Shown here: one piece after another, positions 33,810-42,628 of the stretch
How the letters are laid out: every line of letters starts with the position of its first letter
Position numbering within the stretch: the first letter of the stretch is position 1
Source: an uncultured Clostridia bacterium
GTDB taxonomy: Bacteria > Bacillota > Clostridia > Christensenellales > Aristaeellaceae
Assembly (NCBI GenBank): GCA_945928315.1
Contig: CAMENN010000002.1
Coordinates: 1 to 62,448, forward strand
Reading direction: 5' to 3'
Length of the DNA stretch: 62,448 nt
The notes under the pieces: generated by a model
Told to the model about the DNA's origin: nothing
The model's input: only the letters and a program-made list of their open reading frames with translations
Database searches by the model: none
Translations under genes and position numbers: made by a program

Positions 33810-35329
33810 AGCGCTCTTCCCTCCTCAAGCTCGATAATCTCGTCGGCGTCCTCCGGCAGCGGCGGCAGCGCCTCAGCCCGGCGCAGCTTGCGCTGATACG
33901 CGACGCCCATCAACTGCACGGCGATCAGCGGCGTGAGCGCCACCAGCGCGACCACACCGAACGCGTCGGTCATCAGGCTGCCGCCGAGCGACTGGCACGC
34001 GCCGATGCACAGCGGCAGCAGGAACGTCGTGGTCATCGGGCCGCTGGCGACGCCGCCGGAGTCAAATGCGATGCCCACGAACAGCCTGGGCACAAAGCGC
34101 GTCAGCGCCAGCGCCAGCAGATAGCCCGGGATCAGGATCATCTGCACGGGGATGCGCAGGATCACCCGCAGCATCGCGAGCCCGACAGCCGCGCATACGC
34201 CGACGGACAGGCAGCGGTTCATCGCCCGGGCGGAGATCGCGCCGTTGGTCACCGACTGAATCTGATGGTTGAGCACCTGAATCGCCGGCTCCGCCTTGAC
34301 GATGGTGTAGCCGATCAGCATGCCGACGGGCACCAGCAGCCAGGTGGTCGGCGCCTTCGCCAGCGCATGCCCCAGCTGCGCGCCCACCGGCGCAAAGCCG
34401 ATGTTCACGCCGCACAAAAACAGCACCAGCCCGGCAAAGGTGTACGCAAAGCCGACGAGGATGCGCGCCCGCTGGCGCTTCGGAAAGCGCCGGGTTCTGA
34501 GCTGAAAGAGCGCGAACACCGCCAGCAGCGGGAAGAGTGCCACCGCCACCTCCCAGGCATACTGCGGGATGCCCTTGCAGACGACCTGCGCCACGTCCTG
34601 CGTGGTCGTCACGGACGCGACCGCCCCGGCCGAATACGCCGTCTCCTGCGGGTGATACACGCAGCCCAGCAGCAGCACGATCAGCACCGGTCCCACGCTC
34701 GAGAGCGCAACCAGACCGAAGCTGTCGTCCGCTGCGTTCCTGTCGCCGCGCACGGCCGCCATGCCCACGCCCATCGCCATGATGAACGGCACGGTGATCG
34801 GCCCGGTCGTCACACCGCCGGAATCAAACGCCACTGGCAGGAATTCCTTCGGCACGAAGAACGTCAGCGCGATGAGCAACAGATACAGCGCCGTCAGCAG
34901 GTTCGGCAGGCTGATTTTCAGCAGGATGCGCAGCACCGCCAGCGCCAGAAACGCGCCCACGCCCACGGCGACCGACACGATCAGCACGCGGTTGGGGATC
35001 GAGGGCACCTGCTGGGCCAGCACCTGCAGGTCCGGCTCGGCAAGCGTGACGATCACGCCCATCACAAACGCGATGAGCAGCACCGTTTGCAGCCTGCGCA
35101 CCCTGGCCGTCTGTGCGCCGACGCCCTCGCCCAGCGGGGTCATCGCCATCTCCGAGCCGAGCTGAAACAGCCCCATGCCCACCACGAGCATCCCCGCGCC
35201 CACGAGGAACAGCATCATCGTGCCCACCTCCACCGGCACGAGCGCGATGCTCAGCACGAGCACGATCGCCGTGATGGGCAGCACCGCGCCTGCGGACTCC
35301 ATGATCTTTTCCTTCAGTTTGGGACTCAA
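33806..35329 (-). CDS. DUF1538 family membrane protein, internally duplicated
   Basis: A roughly 507-residue membrane protein with about 12-14 helices in two homologous halves. Each half carries the DUF1538 hallmark: FVPKEFLPVAFDSGGVTTGP in the first and FVPRLFVGIAFDSGGVASGP in the second, each followed by a glycine-rich helix and a short loop. It is likely a transporter or channel. A promoter with its -10 at 35364-35369 rules out the ATG at 35365. The TTG at 35329 behind GGAGGG, or the ATG at 35302 behind AAGGA, are the candidate starts. It is co-transcribed with the tandem-PII gene. Confidence 0.85.
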   Translation of the reverse strand: MSPKLKEKIMESAGAVLPITAIVLVLSIALVPVEVGTMMLFLVGAGMLVVGMGLFQLGSEMAMTPLGEGVGAQTARVRRLQTVLLIAFVMGVIVTLAEPDLQVLAQQVPSIPNRVLIVSVAVGVGAFLALAVLRILLKISLPNLLTALYLLLIALTFFVPKEFLPVAFDSGGVTTGPITVPFIMAMGVGMAAVRGDRNAADDSFGLVALSSVGPVLIVLLLGCVYHPQETAYSAGAVASVTTTQDVAQVVCKGIPQYAWEVAVALFPLLAVFALFQLRTRRFPKRQRARILVGFAYTFAGLVLFLCGVNIGFAPVGAQLGHALAKAPTTWLLVPVGMLIGYTIVKAEPAIQVLNHQIQSVTNGAISARAMNRCLSVGVCAAVGLAMLRVILRIPVQMILIPGYLLALALTRFVPRLFVGIAFDSGGVASGPMTTTFLLPLCIGACQSLGGSLMTDAFGVVALVALTPLIAVQLMGVAYQRKLRRAEALPPLPEDADEIIELEEGRAL

Positions 35330-35363
35330 AGCCTGTATCCCTCCTTCCCTTCTGGTACCCCCC

Positions 35364-35393
35364 ATGATACCGGGACAGACGAAGGCGCGTCAA
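35364..35393 (-). promoter_or_regulatory. sigma-A promoter for the DUF1538-PII operon
   Basis: TTGACG and TATCAT on the minus strand with an 18-base spacer. Its position decides that translation starts at or below 35329. Confidence 0.65.
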
Positions 35394-35506
35394 GCCCGGG
35401 AAAGCCGGCGGTCAGTTCTTTTTGAAGCAATAACGGGTTTTCCCGAAAATCCTTAACGGTTTCCTAGCGTCAGGCGCACTTTTTTCACTTTTTTCGGCGC
35501 AGGGTA

Positions 35507-35537
35507 TTGACCTGTACGCAGCGTACGGGCGTATACT
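35507..35537 (+). promoter_or_regulatory. MerR-type promoter with 19-bp spacer and operator dyad
   Basis: TTGACC and TATACT are separated by 19 bases, the over-long spacing that MerR-family activators untwist. The spacer holds the inverted repeat GTACGC-A-GCGTAC (35514-35526). The regulator gene begins 40 bases downstream, so it is probably self-controlled. Confidence 0.85.
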
Positions 35538-35577
35538 GGACCCGTCCGGACGAAATCAACAGACAGGAGGGCTTGCC

Positions 35578-36450
35578 ATGCGGATCGCAGAGGCTGCCAA
35601 AGCGGTGGGCTGCACCCAGCGCGCCATCAAATTCTATGAGGAAAAGGGCCTTTTGTCCCCCGTCGCGCGCAGCGAAAACGGGTACAGGGACTACACGGAG
35701 GAGGACGTACGTCTCCTGCACGAGATTCAGGCATACCGCAAGCTGGGCATCGGCCTGGCGGACATCAAGCGACTGCTCGCCGGCGATGCGCAGGCGCTGC
35801 TGCGCGGGATTCTCGAGAAGAAGCGCGCCGAGGCTGACGCGCAGCAGCAGGAGATCGCCGCGCTCGAGGCCTATCTGACCCGCCCCGACGCACAGGCGCT
35901 CGACGAGGCCGTCGATTTTGCCTCCATCGCCGACGCCATGCGCGCGCAGCTGCCGGGCTTCTTTGGCAGCTATCTGGCCGCGCACTTCGCGCCGTACCTG
36001 AACACGCGCATCACGACGCCGGAGCAGCAGGACGCCTATCGCCGGATTCTCGCCTTCTGGGACGATCCGAAGCTGCGCCTGCCGCTGACCTTCCGGCTGA
36101 GCATGCTGCTCACGCGCTTCATCCCGCAGCCCTCCGCCGGGGCGATGGACGCGCGGATTCAGGCGATGCTGAACCCTTCGGAGGAGGTTTACGCGCGCAT
36201 GCGCGAGCAGACGCTGAGCACCGTGCGCATGCGCAGGAATCCGCTTGTGCGCTATTCCCCGGGCGAGGTCATGAAGCGCCGGATGATGCGCACGCTCAAG
36301 GACTGCGGCTACTACGACGTGTTCATTCCGGAGATGAAGCGGCTTTCCCCCGCCTACCGCGCGTATCACGACGCGCTGTCTGCGCTCAATGAACGCCTGT
36401 GCCGCGACCTGGGGCTGCATTACGACTCGGATTTCAACCTTGTGATCTGA
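35578..36450 (+). CDS. MerR family transcriptional regulator
   Basis: A 290-residue regulator. The winged helix is at the N-terminus (MRIAEAAKAVGCTQRAIKFYEEKGLL, with GYRDYTEEDV), followed by a coiled-coil around residues 80-105 (EKKRAEADAQQQEIAALEAY). The remaining 180 residues form a large helical effector domain that I cannot place in a known ligand group. It lacks the cysteines typical of metal sensors. It has a strong ribosome site (GGAGGG) and no target gene next to it other than itself. Confidence 0.92.
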   Translation: MRIAEAAKAVGCTQRAIKFYEEKGLLSPVARSENGYRDYTEEDVRLLHEIQAYRKLGIGLADIKRLLAGDAQALLRGILEKKRAEADAQQQEIAALEAYLTRPDAQALDEAVDFASIADAMRAQLPGFFGSYLAAHFAPYLNTRITTPEQQDAYRRILAFWDDPKLRLPLTFRLSMLLTRFIPQPSAGAMDARIQAMLNPSEEVYARMREQTLSTVRMRRNPLVRYSPGEVMKRRMMRTLKDCGYYDVFIPEMKRLSPAYRAYHDALSALNERLCRDLGLHYDSDFNLVI

Positions 36451-36501
36451 CGCGATGCCGACGGATACTCATCCCGACATATCTCCAGAACACAAAAGCA
36501 C

Positions 36502-36545
36502 CTGACAGGGAGAACCGGGACTTCATTCCCGTTTCTCCCTGTCAG
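36502..36545. terminator. Long hairpin between the MerR and GH2 genes
   Basis: A 20-bp stem with two mismatches (36502-36521 with 36526-36545), lying between convergent genes. The T-run is poor on the plus side, so it may also act as an RNA-stabilising structure. Confidence 0.7.
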
Positions 36546-36612
36546 ATGCCTGTTTGTGCTGTACGGGCGGCATCGCCTCCATCACATGATGAGCGCCGCC
36601 CGTCTTCTTTCC

Positions 36613-38370
36613 TTACCGCGCCAGATTGATCCGCCGGATTTCCGAAAGATTGGCCTTGGGCTTGCGGTCCATGTCGAGCAAGCCGTTGACCTCCTGGAAG
36701 ACGTCGGTCAGCTGCGTGTAGCAGTAGCCCGAGAAGCCGGGCATGTGCTTGAACGCCTGCGTGATCGCCTCAAAGCGCGCGAGGAACTTCGCCTCGTCTC
36801 CCTCCGCGCCGTTGTAGCCCCAGTTGCCGCCCGTGGAGTCCTTTTGCAGCGCGATGCCGCCGTATTCCGTGAGCAGGCGTGGCTTGCCGCGGTGGTCGTA
36901 CCCGGCGGCGCTCGCCAGCCGCGAGGAGCCGGGGTTGCCGTGCAGCAGCGTCTCCTCGCTGCCGTAGTCCGCGGAGAGCTGCTCCGGCCAGGCCGTGTAG
37001 TCGTGAAGGGTCACAAGATCCGTCGCCGCCAGCTCCCAGCCGTCGTTGCCGGAGACGGGCCGCGTGCCGTCCAGGCAGTGCACGAGGTGGTACAGCAGCT
37101 CAGCCAGCTCCTGCGCCTCCCGCTGCGTGGCGATACACGGCACGCCCCAGCTCTCGTTGAGCGGCACCCAGGTAATCAGGCTCGGGTGGCTGTAGTCGCG
37201 GGCGATGGCCTCGGAGAGGTCGCGCATCATTGCGCGCTTCTCGCTGTCGCGCAGCCAGTAGGCGCTGGGCAGCTCGCCCCAGACGAGCAGGCCGAGCCTG
37301 TCCGCCCAGTAGAGATAGCGCGGGTCCTCGAACTTCTGATGCTTGCGCGCGCCGTTGAAGCCCATGGCGAGGGTCAGCTCCACATCCCGGCGCAGCGCGT
37401 CATCGCTGGGCGCAGTGAGCAGGCCGTCGGGCCAGTAGCCCTGATCGAGCACCAGCCGCTGACGCAGGACGCTCCGGTTGAGCAGCACCCTGTCCCCGAC
37501 GATTTCGATCTCGCGCATGCCGAAGTAGGTGTCCACGCTGTCCACGGCCACGCCGCCCTCCAGCGTCTCGATGGTCAGGTCGTAGAGCGCAGGATGGCCG
37601 GGCCTCCACATGTGGAAGCCCTCCAGGCGCTCGTTGTGGCGCAGGAACAGCTCCGTCCGCACATAGCGGTCCGTCGTGACGGCGACCTCCTGCCGGGCGA
37701 CGAGATCGCCCTCATAGCGCGCGGTGAGCCGGATCGCACCGTCGCGCGGCAGCTCGTTCAGCGTGACCTCCACGCGGATGCTCCCCCGTGCAAGGCACGG
37801 CGTCAGTCGGAAATCGACGGGATAGACCGCGCCCACGCCCTCCAGCCAGACGCTCTGCCAGATGCCGGACACCGGCGTATACCAGCACTCAAACGGCTCC
37901 GGGCGGAAGCTCTGCTTGCCGCGCGGCTGGTCAAAGTCGAGCCTGTCCTCGCAGCGCACGGTCAGCGTGTGCGTATCACCCTCCTGCGTGAGGTCGGTGA
38001 TGTCGAAGGTGAACGGCGTGTAGCCGCCCTCGTGGCTGCCCAGGTACTGTCCGTCCAGCCAGACGTCGGCCCGGTAATCGACCGCGCCGAAGTGCAGCAG
38101 ACGGCGCTTGCCGCGCAGCGGCTCCGGCACGGTAAAGCTGCTGGCATACCAGATCACGTCGCAGTGCCGGTCGTCGTGGATGCCGGAGAGTGCGCTCTGA
38201 TAGCAGAAGGGCACCTCGATGCGGTGCGTCGCGGGCAGCTGCCGGTACCATTTCTGCCTCCGGCCTGCGTTGTCCGGATCAAAGGCGAAATCCCAGGAGC
38301 CGTTGAGCGTCATCCAGCTGGCGCGCATGCGGTCCGGGCGCGGGTGTTCATCCCGTCGGATGGTGTTCAT
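36613..38370 (-). CDS. Glycoside hydrolase family 2 protein
   Basis: A 585-residue GH2 enzyme (beta-galactosidase/beta-glucuronidase family). Order: N-terminal sugar-binding domain (LNGSWDFAFDP, VWLDGQYLGSHEGGYTPF), immunoglobulin-like middle, and a TIM barrel from about residue 290. The acid/base Glu is in WVPLNESWG, and the nucleophile Glu is in LLTEYGGIAL. No signal peptide, so it acts inside the cell. GH2 members of this short form lack the C-terminal domains of LacZ. Substrate is uncertain; a beta-glucuronide or beta-galactoside is likely. The ATG follows AAAGGAAG. Confidence 0.9.
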   Translation of the reverse strand: MNTIRRDEHPRPDRMRASWMTLNGSWDFAFDPDNAGRRQKWYRQLPATHRIEVPFCYQSALSGIHDDRHCDVIWYASSFTVPEPLRGKRRLLHFGAVDYRADVWLDGQYLGSHEGGYTPFTFDITDLTQEGDTHTLTVRCEDRLDFDQPRGKQSFRPEPFECWYTPVSGIWQSVWLEGVGAVYPVDFRLTPCLARGSIRVEVTLNELPRDGAIRLTARYEGDLVARQEVAVTTDRYVRTELFLRHNERLEGFHMWRPGHPALYDLTIETLEGGVAVDSVDTYFGMREIEIVGDRVLLNRSVLRQRLVLDQGYWPDGLLTAPSDDALRRDVELTLAMGFNGARKHQKFEDPRYLYWADRLGLLVWGELPSAYWLRDSEKRAMMRDLSEAIARDYSHPSLITWVPLNESWGVPCIATQREAQELAELLYHLVHCLDGTRPVSGNDGWELAATDLVTLHDYTAWPEQLSADYGSEETLLHGNPGSSRLASAAGYDHRGKPRLLTEYGGIALQKDSTGGNWGYNGAEGDEAKFLARFEAITQAFKHMPGFSGYCYTQLTDVFQEVNGLLDMDRKPKANLSEIRRINLAR

Positions 38371-38421
38371 GAGGATCTTCCTTTCATGCAGTGAACGGGA
38401 TACGGGTGGATTCTGTCAAGT

Positions 38422-38450
38422 AGTATACACGAGCGGGGAACAAAGCGCAA
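38422..38450 (-). promoter_or_regulatory. sigma-A promoter for the GH2 gene
   Basis: TTGCGC and TATACT on the minus strand with a 17-base spacer, about 50 bases before the ATG. Confidence 0.6.
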
Positions 38451-38595
38451 GGGCGGCTTTTCCTACTTATGGGCAGCTTTTTTTACCTCTCAGAGGAATC
38501 GGACTCGAGGTCATTCCCCATACGGCATCGCTGCGCTGCAAAAGCGCATGCGCAGGCTTGCGGGATCGGCAGACACTTCACCGCACGCAAGGCGC

Positions 38596-38625
38596 AAAAA
38601 GCGCCCGGAGGCTCCTGCCTCCGGG
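38596..38625 (-). terminator. Terminator of the amino-acid binding-protein gene
   Basis: GCCCGGAGG pairs with CCTCCGGGC (9 bp, 5-base loop) and on the minus strand GCTTTTTG follows. Confidence 0.85.
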
Positions 38626-38642
38626 CACTCTGTTTTTTGGGA

Positions 38643-39410
38643 TTACTCGCCGAGGGTGATCTGGTCCACCCACTGCTGATACAGGCCCTCCGCGTTGATC
38701 GTGTCGATCAGCTCCTGGATCTTCGCGGTCAGGGTGTCCTCGCCCTTGACGCTGGCGATGTAGTTGCCGCCCTCGAAGTCGAAGGCAAACTCGGCGACCT
38801 CCAGGTCGTCGTTCTCGGCCAGCACGCTGTCATAGACGGTCTTCGGCACGGCCAGCGCGTCCACGCGGCCGGTCTTGACCATGTTCACGCCGTCCGGGAT
38901 CTTGGTGACCAGCTCGAGCGTCGCGCCGGGGAGCTGCTCCTCGACCATGATCTGCTGGTTGGTGCCGTTCTGCGCGGCAACCACCTTGCCCGCAAAGGCC
39001 TCGGCGGAGTTGTAGGACGCGCCCGTGCCCTTCTTGACGAGCAGGCCCTGATCGCCCTCGTTCCAGTAGATGCCAGTCAGCTCCATGGCGTTGAGGCGCT
39101 CCTCGTCGAAGGTCAGGCCCGCAACCATCAGGTCGACGTCGCCGCGGCCCACGGCCGCCAGGCAGGCGTCAAAGGCGAGCGGCTGGATCTCCAGCTCCAC
39201 GCCCAGCTGCTCGGCGATCCACTGCATCATCAGCACGTCGGTGCCCACGATGTTGCCGTCGTCGTCGATGTACTCATACGGCGGCCAGTCCGGGCTGGTG
39301 GCGATGACGATCTTGCCGGCGGCCTGAATGTCCGCCAGACGGTCAGCCAGCGCAAAGGAGCAGGTCAGGATCATCGCAAACGCGAGCGCAAGCGCAATCA
39401 GCTTTTTCAT
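38643..39410 (-). CDS. Amino acid ABC transporter substrate-binding protein
   Basis: A 255-residue family 3 solute-binding protein. The signal peptide is about residues 1-22, cut at a type I site (ALA/D). The Cys at residue 17 is preceded by ILT, not by a lipobox. The mature protein opens with KIVIATSPDWPPYEYIDDDG and has the classic GTDVLMMQWIAEQLGV, FDACLAAVGRGDVDLMVAG and NGTNQQIMVEEQ segments. Its permease and ATPase are encoded divergently at 41.9-43.4 kb. Polar amino acids or a sulfur amino acid are likely ligands. Confidence 0.93.
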   Translation of the reverse strand: MKKLIALALAFAMILTCSFALADRLADIQAAGKIVIATSPDWPPYEYIDDDGNIVGTDVLMMQWIAEQLGVELEIQPLAFDACLAAVGRGDVDLMVAGLTFDEERLNAMELTGIYWNEGDQGLLVKKGTGASYNSAEAFAGKVVAAQNGTNQQIMVEEQLPGATLELVTKIPDGVNMVKTGRVDALAVPKTVYDSVLAENDDLEVAEFAFDFEGGNYIASVKGEDTLTAKIQELIDTINAEGLYQQWVDQITLGE

Positions 39411-39475
39411 GAAAATTTCCTCCTTGTCTTCTTCCTTCCCCCGCTTATTGAGCGGCTGGAAAAAATGATGTGGCT

Positions 39476-39504
39476 ATTGTACGACACGTTTATGCATATG
39501 TCAA
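39476..39504 (-). promoter_or_regulatory. sigma-A promoter for the amino-acid binding protein
   Basis: Perfect TTGACA and TACAAT on the minus strand, spacer 17 bases. Its -35 box lies between the arms of an 8-base inverted repeat. Confidence 0.85.
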
Positions 39505-39522
39505 GTGAATATTCTGCATAAA
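39489..39522. promoter_or_regulatory. Candidate operator around the binding-protein promoter
   Basis: TTTATGCA (39489-39496) and its exact complement TGCATAAA (39515-39522) bracket the -35 box with 18 bases between. The dyad is visible, but the regulator is unknown. Confidence 0.45.
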
Positions 39523-39587
39523 AATGCTCTTCCTTCGGATTTTTCTCCAAATTCACCGTGTTTTTTGAAAAAGACGGCTTTTCCCTG

Positions 39588-39616
39588 TTGTTTCTTTATT
39601 CGTGTTGTGATAGAAT
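39588..39616 (+). promoter_or_regulatory. Probable sigma-A promoter for the aminotransferase operon
   Basis: TTGTTT and TAGAAT with a 17-base spacer, about 50 bases before the start codon. Confidence 0.5.
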
Positions 39617-39666
39617 ATCGGCATTGCGGTTTGCTATGCATTGATATGAGAAAGGCGTGAATAAAT

Positions 39667-40845
39667 ATGCCAGAGCTGAGCCATCGCGTTCAGACGTTTA
39701 CCGATTCTGTCATCCGGCGCATGACCCGCATTTCCGATGAGGTTGGCGCGCTCAATCTGTCCCAGGGTTTCCCGGACTTCCCGCCGCCCAAGGCCATCAC
39801 CGACAGGCTGGCTGAGGTCGCCGCCGAGGGCCCGCACCAGTATTCCGTCACCTTCGGCGCGGAGAACTTCCGCGAGGCGCTCGCCCGCAAGCAGGGCCGC
39901 GCCTACGGCCGCACCATCAACCCGGACACCGAGGTGCTCGTCACCTGCGGCGGCACCGAGGCGATGATGAGCGCGATGATGACCGTGTGCAACCCCGGGG
40001 ACAAGGTCGTCGTGTTCTCTCCTTTTTATGAGAACTACGGCGCGGACGCCATCCTCTCCGGTGCGGACCCGATCTTCGTGCCGCTCGTGCCGCCGGCGTT
40101 CGACTTTGACCGCGAGGTGCTCGAGGATGCCTTTCGCCAGCACCCCAAGGCGATCATCGTCTGCAACCCCTCCAACCCCTGCGGCAAGGTCTTCACCGAG
40201 GAGGAGCTGCTCTTCATCGGCGAGCTGTGCCGCCGCTACGACGCCTACATGATCACCGACGAGGTCTACGAGCACATCGTCTTCGCGCCGTATCACCACG
40301 TCTACGCGGGCGCGTTGCCGCAGATCGCCGACCGGGTCATCTGCTGCTCCTCGCTCTCCAAGACGTATTCCATCACCGGCTGGCGCCTGGGCTATCTCAT
40401 CGGCCCGGCGGATGTCATCGAGGCCGCCAAGAAGGTGCACGATTTCCTGACCGTCGGCGCAGCCGCGCCGCTGCAGGAGGCTGCAGTCGTCGGCCTCAAC
40501 TTCCCGCAGAGCTACTACGACGAGCTGACTGCGCTCTACACGAAGAAGCGCCAGATCTTCCTTGACGGCCTTGACCGCATCGGCCTCTCGCACACGACCC
40601 CGCAGGGCTCCTACTTCGTGATGGTGGACATCAGCGATTTCCAGAAGCCCGGCATGCGCTTTCACGGCAAGAGCGACATGGAGTTCTGCGAGTGGATGAT
40701 CCGCAACGTCGGCGTGGCGGCGGTGCCCGGCTCCAGCTTCTTCCGCGAGCCGGTCAATCACCTCATCCGCCTGCACTTCGCCCGCAGCGAGGAAACCCTG
40801 AATGAAGCGCTCGAGCGCCTCTCGAAGCTGCCCGCACTGGTGTAA
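39667..40845 (+). CDS. PLP-dependent class I/II aminotransferase (YbdL-like)
   Basis: A 392-residue cytosolic aminotransferase. The PLP lysine is in SSLSKTYSITGWRLGY near residue 236. Other landmarks are LNLSQGFPDFPPP, GPHQYSVTFG, CNPSNPCGKVF and the C-terminal LIRLHFAR with the carboxylate-binding Arg. The FPDF and QY features are those of the methionine/aromatic aminotransferase YbdL and kynurenine aminotransferase group. It opens a four-gene operon with a dehydrogenase and ABC transporter subunits, which suggests use of an imported amino acid. Substrate not proven. The ribosome site is weak (AAAGG). Confidence 0.9.
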   Translation: MPELSHRVQTFTDSVIRRMTRISDEVGALNLSQGFPDFPPPKAITDRLAEVAAEGPHQYSVTFGAENFREALARKQGRAYGRTINPDTEVLVTCGGTEAMMSAMMTVCNPGDKVVVFSPFYENYGADAILSGADPIFVPLVPPAFDFDREVLEDAFRQHPKAIIVCNPSNPCGKVFTEEELLFIGELCRRYDAYMITDEVYEHIVFAPYHHVYAGALPQIADRVICCSSLSKTYSITGWRLGYLIGPADVIEAAKKVHDFLTVGAAAPLQEAAVVGLNFPQSYYDELTALYTKKRQIFLDGLDRIGLSHTTPQGSYFVMVDISDFQKPGMRFHGKSDMEFCEWMIRNVGVAAVPGSSFFREPVNHLIRLHFARSEETLNEALERLSKLPALV

Positions 40846-40848
40846 CGC

Positions 40849-41943
40849 ATGTATACGACAGACGTGGTCACCCTGCCGCGCTTTTGCATCGGACGCGGCG
40901 TCCTTTCTCGCTTCCCCGCGCTGTGCCGCCCGATGGGCCGGCGCTTCGCTGTCGCCGGCGGCGTGACCGCCATGGACAGGGCGCTGCCCGCGCTGCGGGC
41001 ATCCGTCTCCGGCACGGACATGGTGCTGCTTGGCGCGCTGCCCTTCGGCGGCACCTGCACGGAGGCCGCCATGGAGCGCCTCTGTGCGCAGATTGTCCCG
41101 ATGCAGCCGGACTTCCTGGTCGGCATGGGCGGCGGCAGGGCGATCGACACCGCGAAGGGCGTCGCCCATCGTCTGCGCATCCCGCTGGTAAGCGTGCCGA
41201 CGCTCGTGTCCAACTGCGCGCCGATCACGGCGCTCTCGGTCGTCTACCGGGAGGACGGACCGTTCGACCGCTTCATCTTTTACGACGCGCCGCCCGCACT
41301 GACGCTCGTCGATCTGACCATCGCCGCGGCCGCGCCCGCCCGGTATTTCCGCGCGGGACTGGGCGACACACTGGCCAAGCACCTCGAATCCACGTTCTCC
41401 GCGCGCGGGGACAGGCTGGGCGAAGCGCTCGATCACATGTCCGCGATGGGCGTAGCGCTCTCGTGCACCTGCTATGACCCGATCCTCGCCTATGGCCGTC
41501 AGGCGCTTGACGAGGTGAAGCGCGGCGAGGCCGGGCCCGCGATGGAGATCTGCGCACGCAGCGTGATCGTCTCCGCGGGGCTGGTCTCCCTGCTGGCGAA
41601 CGACAATTACAACTGTGCGCTCGCCCACGCCGTCTGCTACGGACTCCAGCTCTTCCCGCATGTGGAGGCGCAGTTCCTGCACGGCGATCTCGTCGCCTAC
41701 GGCGCGCTGGTGCAGCTCGTGCTGGATGGCCAGGAGGAGAAGGCGCGCGGGCTGCGCGCGTTCCTCGTCTCGCTGGGCACGCCGGTGACGCTGGCGCAGC
41801 TGGGCATCCCGCTCGACCGCGGCGCCCTCGAAGCGACGCTGTGCGAGGCGACGACCGGCCCGGACATGGCCCACATCCCCTATCCCATTACGCCCGGCAT
41901 GGTCTTTGACGCCATGGCGCGCGTGGAAACCCTGCAACCCTGA
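40849..41943 (+). CDS. Iron-containing/glycerol-dehydrogenase-like alcohol dehydrogenase (YbdH-like)
   Basis: A 364-residue NAD(P)-dependent dehydrogenase of the GldA/Fe-ADH fold. The nucleotide-binding motif GMGGGRAIDTAK is near residue 92, followed by SVPTLVSNCAPITALSVVY. Metal ligands are suggested by GDTLAKHLES, HAVCYGLQ and FLHGDLVAYG. It begins 3 bases after the aminotransferase. In E. coli ybdH (a 2-hydroxycarboxylate dehydrogenase) neighbours ybdL, the relative of the upstream gene. Reduction of the 2-oxo acid made by the aminotransferase is therefore a reasonable inference. Confidence 0.85.
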   Translation: MYTTDVVTLPRFCIGRGVLSRFPALCRPMGRRFAVAGGVTAMDRALPALRASVSGTDMVLLGALPFGGTCTEAAMERLCAQIVPMQPDFLVGMGGGRAIDTAKGVAHRLRIPLVSVPTLVSNCAPITALSVVYREDGPFDRFIFYDAPPALTLVDLTIAAAAPARYFRAGLGDTLAKHLESTFSARGDRLGEALDHMSAMGVALSCTCYDPILAYGRQALDEVKRGEAGPAMEICARSVIVSAGLVSLLANDNYNCALAHAVCYGLQLFPHVEAQFLHGDLVAYGALVQLVLDGQEEKARGLRAFLVSLGTPVTLAQLGIPLDRGALEATLCEATTGPDMAHIPYPITPGMVFDAMARVETLQP

Positions 41944-41962
41944 ACGCAAAGGAGGATCACCC

Positions 41963-42628
41963 TTGCTCGCCAACATTCAACGTCTGCTGCTCAAGTATGG
42001 CATGAACTTTTTGAACGGCCTGGGCACCACACTGCTGCTCGCGCTGATCTCCGTGGCCATCGGCTGCGTCATCGGCGCGTTCGTGGCGATCATGCGCCTG
42101 TCCCGCTCGAAGGTTCTCAACGCCATCGCCACGGCGTATACGGAGGTCATCCGCGATACGCCGCTGCTGCTCCAGCTCTATTTCTTCTACTTCCTGCTGC
42201 CGGATCTGCTGCCGGCGATGCGCCTGTCGAAGTTCACCTGCATCGCGGTCGCGCTGGTCATCAACTCCGGCGCGTACATGTCAGAGGTGTTCCGCTCGGG
42301 CATCCAGTCGGTCGACCGCGGCCAGACGGAGGCGGCGCGCTCGCTGGGCCTGTCCGCCAGCCAGACGCTCACGCGCATCGTGCTCCCGCAGGCGTTCAAG
42401 AACGTGCTGCCCGCCATGTGCAACGAGTTCGTCGCCGTGACCAAGGAGACCTCGCTGGCCTCCACCTTCTATGTCGGTGACCTGATGACGCAGTACCAGA
42501 CGATCTCCGGCAAGACCTATCTGGTCATCGAGCCGCTGGTCATCATCGGCGTCATCTACTTCGTCGTCACCTTCACGATGAGCAAGCTCATCGCCGTGCT
42601 TGAAAGGAGGCTGAAATCCGGTGATTGA
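41963..42628 (+). CDS. Amino acid ABC transporter permease (HisM/GlnP type)
   Basis: A 221-residue permease with about five helices. It starts at a TTG behind GGAGGATCACCC, which fits better than any ATG. The family signature is present: [30 protein letters not shown], and the EAA loop [25 protein letters not shown] near residue 130. A single permease gene implies a homodimer. The stop overlaps the ATPase start by 8 bases. Confidence 0.94.
   Translation: MLANIQRLLLKYGMNFLNGLGTTLLLALISVAIGCVIGAFVAIMRLSRSKVLNAIATAYTEVIRDTPLLLQLYFFYFLLPDLLPAMRLSKFTCIAVALVINSGAYMSEVFRSGIQSVDRGQTEAARSLGLSASQTLTRIVLPQAFKNVLPAMCNEFVAVTKETSLASTFYVGDLMTQYQTISGKTYLVIEPLVIIGVIYFVVTFTMSKLIAVLERRLKSGD

Noticed and set aside
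39634..41976. A 780-codon open frame on the minus strand opposite the aminotransferase and dehydrogenase
   Set aside because: It is an antisense shadow of two clear enzyme genes; high third-position G+C removes stop codons from the opposite frames. The translated product is His/Arg-rich with no domain.
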